Source: an uncultured Saprospiraceae bacterium (GTDB lineage: Bacteria > Bacteroidota > Bacteroidia > Chitinophagales > Saprospiraceae). From it: DNA of 45,963 nucleotides. The stretch covers positions 1 through 45,963 of the forward strand of contig CALLLR010000022.1 of assembly GCA_938008185.1 (NCBI GenBank). Reading direction: 5' to 3'. Each line of letters begins with the position of its first letter. Positions within the stretch are counted from its first letter, which is position 1. Positions 44,033 through 45,963 of the stretch are shown here, one piece after another. Both the position numbers and the translations under genes were made by a program. The notes beneath the pieces were generated by a model. It saw nothing but the letters and a program-made list of their open reading frames with translations, had not been told where the DNA came from and did no database searches.

Positions 44033-44119
44033 TGAAGTTGTTTAAGAATTCGAAAAGCAGCCGAGAGCTAGAGAATTTTATCAGATCGTAGGCAATTTTG
44101 GAGTTGTTAAACAACTTCA
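44033..44119. repeat. 13-bp perfect inverted repeat with 61-bp spacer
   Basis: TGAAGTTGTTTAA (44033-44045) is the exact reverse complement of TTAAACAACTTCA (44107-44119). A related sequence, CAAACAACTTCT, occurs again at about 45258 in the next gap. The structure could be a tiny MITE-like element or a regulatory hairpin upstream of porU2. The gap 43895-44289 otherwise contains the terminator at 44202-44240 and no gene that I can see. Confidence 0.6.
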
Positions 44120-44201
44120 ATATAAAAGTACCCAAAATAGTACCATTTTCCAATAAAAATACCGGAAACAGCGTCTTTTGTCTGGTTGTTTACGCTGTGG
44201 C

Positions 44202-44240
44202 AAAAAAATAACCCGTTTCAGCTTCGGCTAAGACGGGTTA
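44202..44240 (-). terminator. Rho-independent terminator of the prohibitin-family gene
   Basis: TAACCCGT (44209-44216) pairs with ACGGGTTA (44233-44240). Read on the - strand, the hairpin is followed by seven T (44208 down to 44202). It lies 50 bases after the stop of the SPFH gene and separates that gene from porU2, which is transcribed in the same direction. Confidence 0.85.
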
Positions 44241-44289
44241 TCCTTTATTGTTAAACAGCTTCTAAGTGTTTTTTATTTTCAATACAGCG

Positions 44290-45105
44290 TTAGTTGCCTA
44301 AGATCAGCGGTAGCCCATTATCTCCTCCTCCGACGATAATTACCTTGGAATTAGGGGAATTGGCCAGCTCTAAGGTCGCTTCAATCCCTTTATCCTGTAA
44401 GATTTTATCGGTCAAACTGGCATTTAGAATTCGGTTGGACTCAGCTTTGGCCTCGGCTTCAATAATTTTACGTTCTGATTCCTTGCGTTCCCGGTCCAGC
44501 AGGAAATCATATTGGAAGGCTAGCTGCTCTTCTTCCAGTTTCTGTTCAATGGCTGCTTTTAGCTTTTCGGGTAATTGTACCGAACGAATCAGTACGGCAT
44601 CAATGACAATGTACTTGTTTTGGACTGCTTTTAAAGTTGATTGCTCAATTTCGTCCTGAATAGCTTCTCTTTTGGTCGAGTAAAGCTCTTCGGGAAGGTA
44701 TTTTCCAATCACTTCCCGCACGGCTGAACGAATCTCAGGCTTAATGATTCGCTCTACGTAGTCAATCCCGATTTCATCGTGTAAATGCCCGATTTTTGCC
44801 GGTAACGGATTAAAACGGTAGGATAATTCTACGGCAATCGACAGACCGTTTTTGGATAATACATCCATTTTTTCAAACGCTTCGTTGACCCGGACATCAT
44901 AGATATACATCTTGTTCCAGGGGGCAATGACGTGAAATCCTTGATCGTAAACAGTCTCTTTGTCTAGCCCACCACTAAACGGGCGAAAGATGATTCCCTT
45001 TTCACCCGGATCAATATTGAGAAAAAGACTATTGGACAAACTAACCAGCAGGATCAATATGATAAAGCCAACAATGGCAAAACCCATAAATTTATTTTGT
45101 TTCAT
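44290..45105 (-). CDS. SPFH/prohibitin-family (band 7) membrane protein
   Basis: A 271-residue protein with one N-terminal membrane helix (about 8-29) and an SPFH domain. IDPGEKGIIFRPFSGGLDKE, the DQGFHVIAPWNKMYIYDVRV region, and AVELSYRFNPLPAKIGHLHD are close to mitochondrial and bacterial prohibitins. A long charged coiled coil (about 185-240, LPEKLKAAIEQKLEEEQLAF onwards, with AEAKAESNRI) follows. Such proteins form large ring-like cages at the cytoplasmic membrane and regulate AAA proteases such as FtsH. It has its own terminator and is not part of the sugar locus. Confidence 0.93.
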   Translation of the reverse strand: MKQNKFMGFAIVGFIILILLVSLSNSLFLNIDPGEKGIIFRPFSGGLDKETVYDQGFHVIAPWNKMYIYDVRVNEAFEKMDVLSKNGLSIAVELSYRFNPLPAKIGHLHDEIGIDYVERIIKPEIRSAVREVIGKYLPEELYSTKREAIQDEIEQSTLKAVQNKYIVIDAVLIRSVQLPEKLKAAIEQKLEEEQLAFQYDFLLDRERKESERKIIEAEAKAESNRILNASLTDKILQDKGIEATLELANSPNSKVIIVGGGDNGLPLILGN

Positions 45106-45408
45106 GATAATAGTTTAATGATTAAAGTGTAGAGGTTTTTTAAAAAATCTTGTTCAAAAAGGTAACAACCAAACAGAAGTATTAGTTTTTCGGGGAAGGA
45201 TACCTATTAATAACATTATTGACAAATTTAGTGAAAACCACTGGCATTCTATAATTTAAGTTCTCAAACAACTTCTGTAAAAATCATTTTTTAAATAAAG
45301 TGACCTTATCTGAATAAGAGGCTATTTCGACCGGATAACCAGTCTAAATGGGGTTTGCTGACGTAGAGACACCTTGTCATTATTGGTTTTTCACTTATTT
45401 TTACCAAT
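45106..45408. promoter_or_regulatory. Divergent intergenic region
   Basis: About 300 bases separate the - strand prohibitin gene from the + strand DUF2279 gene, so promoters for both should lie here. I could not find a convincing Bacteroidota -7 box (TAnnTTTG) in either direction and see no gene. An AT-rich run and a copy of CAAACAACTTCT, related to the inverted repeat near 44107, are present. Confidence 0.3.
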
Positions 45409-45963
45409 ATGAAGCGATCCTTTCTTATTGTTGTCATCAGTTTGCTATGCTGCTCCGTGAGTTCGTTGATCGCGCAGATAGAGAAGCCCAGTGGGTTTTT
45501 TGCTCCGTCCGATACGTTGAATAAGGCTCGCACTTACACCCTGATCGGCGGTACTTCCGCAGGCTACGTAGCGACGATGATCGGACTTAACGCCGCGTGG
45601 TACTCCGATTTTGAACGCTCTGAATTTCAATTTTTTAACGATTGGGGCGAATGGAACGACATGGACAAAGTAGGGCATTTCTATTCCGCTTACAACGAAA
45701 GCCTGATTCTTATGTACGGTGGAATCTGGGCCGGAATGCCCCGTAAAAAAGCGATGTGGTTAGGCGTCGGATTCGGAGCGCTCTTTCAAACCAGCATCGA
45801 GGTACTGGATGGCTTTTCTGCTAAATGGGGATTCTCCGTTGGAGATATTGCCTTCAATACCGGCGGACTCGCCTTGCTCGCCGCACAGGAACTAGCCTGG
45901 CAGGAACAACGGATTACCTTAAAATTTTCTGCTCATCCGGTTAGCTATCCCCAAACGATTGTC
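45409..45963 (+). CDS. DUF2279 family protein (3' end outside the window)
   Basis: An ATG at 45409 opens a frame of 185 codons that runs off the right edge, so the C-terminus is missing. The N-terminus MKRSFLIVVISLLCCSVSSL is a Sec signal peptide ending IAQ. The mature part has the DUF2279 core: FFNDWGEWNDMDKVGHFYSA, GVGFGALFQTSIEVLDGFSA, then KWGFSVGDIAFNTGGLALL and AAQELAW. Family members are predicted envelope proteins of unknown function in Bacteroidota. The Asp, His and Glu residues of DKVGH and IEVLDGFS are strongly conserved, suggesting a buried polar site, but no activity is known. Confidence 0.85.
   Translation, partial: MKRSFLIVVISLLCCSVSSLIAQIEKPSGFFAPSDTLNKARTYTLIGGTSAGYVATMIGLNAAWYSDFERSEFQFFNDWGEWNDMDKVGHFYSAYNESLILMYGGIWAGMPRKKAMWLGVGFGALFQTSIEVLDGFSAKWGFSVGDIAFNTGGLALLAAQELAWQEQRITLKFSAHPVSYPQTIV

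Overview
The window is chromosomal DNA from a member of the Bacteroidota, probably a Lewinella/Saprospiraceae-like aquatic bacterium. The support is a PorU2-type C25 peptidase with a type IX secretion C-terminal domain, a DUF2279 protein, a 23S-IVS-type four-helix-bundle protein, AT-rich genes without clear Shine-Dalgarno sites, and many sulfotransferases. The genus is an inference. Most of the window is a surface-polysaccharide (O-antigen, capsule or exopolysaccharide) locus.

Region 1 (about 1-17,900, mainly + strand, AT-rich) starts with a beta-helix protein and a LegC-like aminotransferase, a LegB/PglF-like dehydratase, a PglC/WcaJ-type initiating transferase and a CBS-domain (PtmE-like) nucleotidyltransferase. 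A complete UDP-N-acetyl-L-fucosamine set follows (CapE, a cupin, CapF, CapG) with a WbuB-like glycosyltransferase. It ends in a tight acyl-decoration module: sulfotransferase, acyl carrier protein, AMP-ligase, SDR reductase, GNAT acyltransferase and polysaccharide deacetylase. A FemAB-like gene and a decayed PLD-like fragment interrupt the region.

Region 2 (about 17,950-31,230) holds GDP-mannose and GDP-L-fucose supply: gmd, a mannose-6-phosphate-isomerase-type cupin, fcl and manC. Two glycosyltransferases, a WbpD-like acetyltransferase, and unrelated genes (SNF2 helicase, Uma2 nuclease, four-helix-bundle protein) are mixed in. Three intergenic repeat arrays lie here. The gmd gene is split in frame by a 403-residue intein with a LAGLIDADG endonuclease. 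Its first residue is Thr rather than Cys, Ser or Ala.

Region 3 (31,269-38,795, - strand operon) runs wecE, FemAB-like GNAT, hexapeptide acyltransferase, sulfotransferase, Wzx-type flippase, GT4 glycosyltransferase and polysaccharide deacetylase. Region 4 (38,888-end) has porU2, an SPFH/prohibitin protein and a truncated DUF2279 gene.

Taken together, the genes make nucleotide-activated L-FucNAc, L-fucose, mannose and amino-deoxy sugars, load the first sugar on a lipid carrier, extend it, flip it, and decorate it with sulfate and acyl groups. I saw no Wzy polymerase, ligase, Wza/Wzc export genes, rRNA, tRNA or CRISPR.
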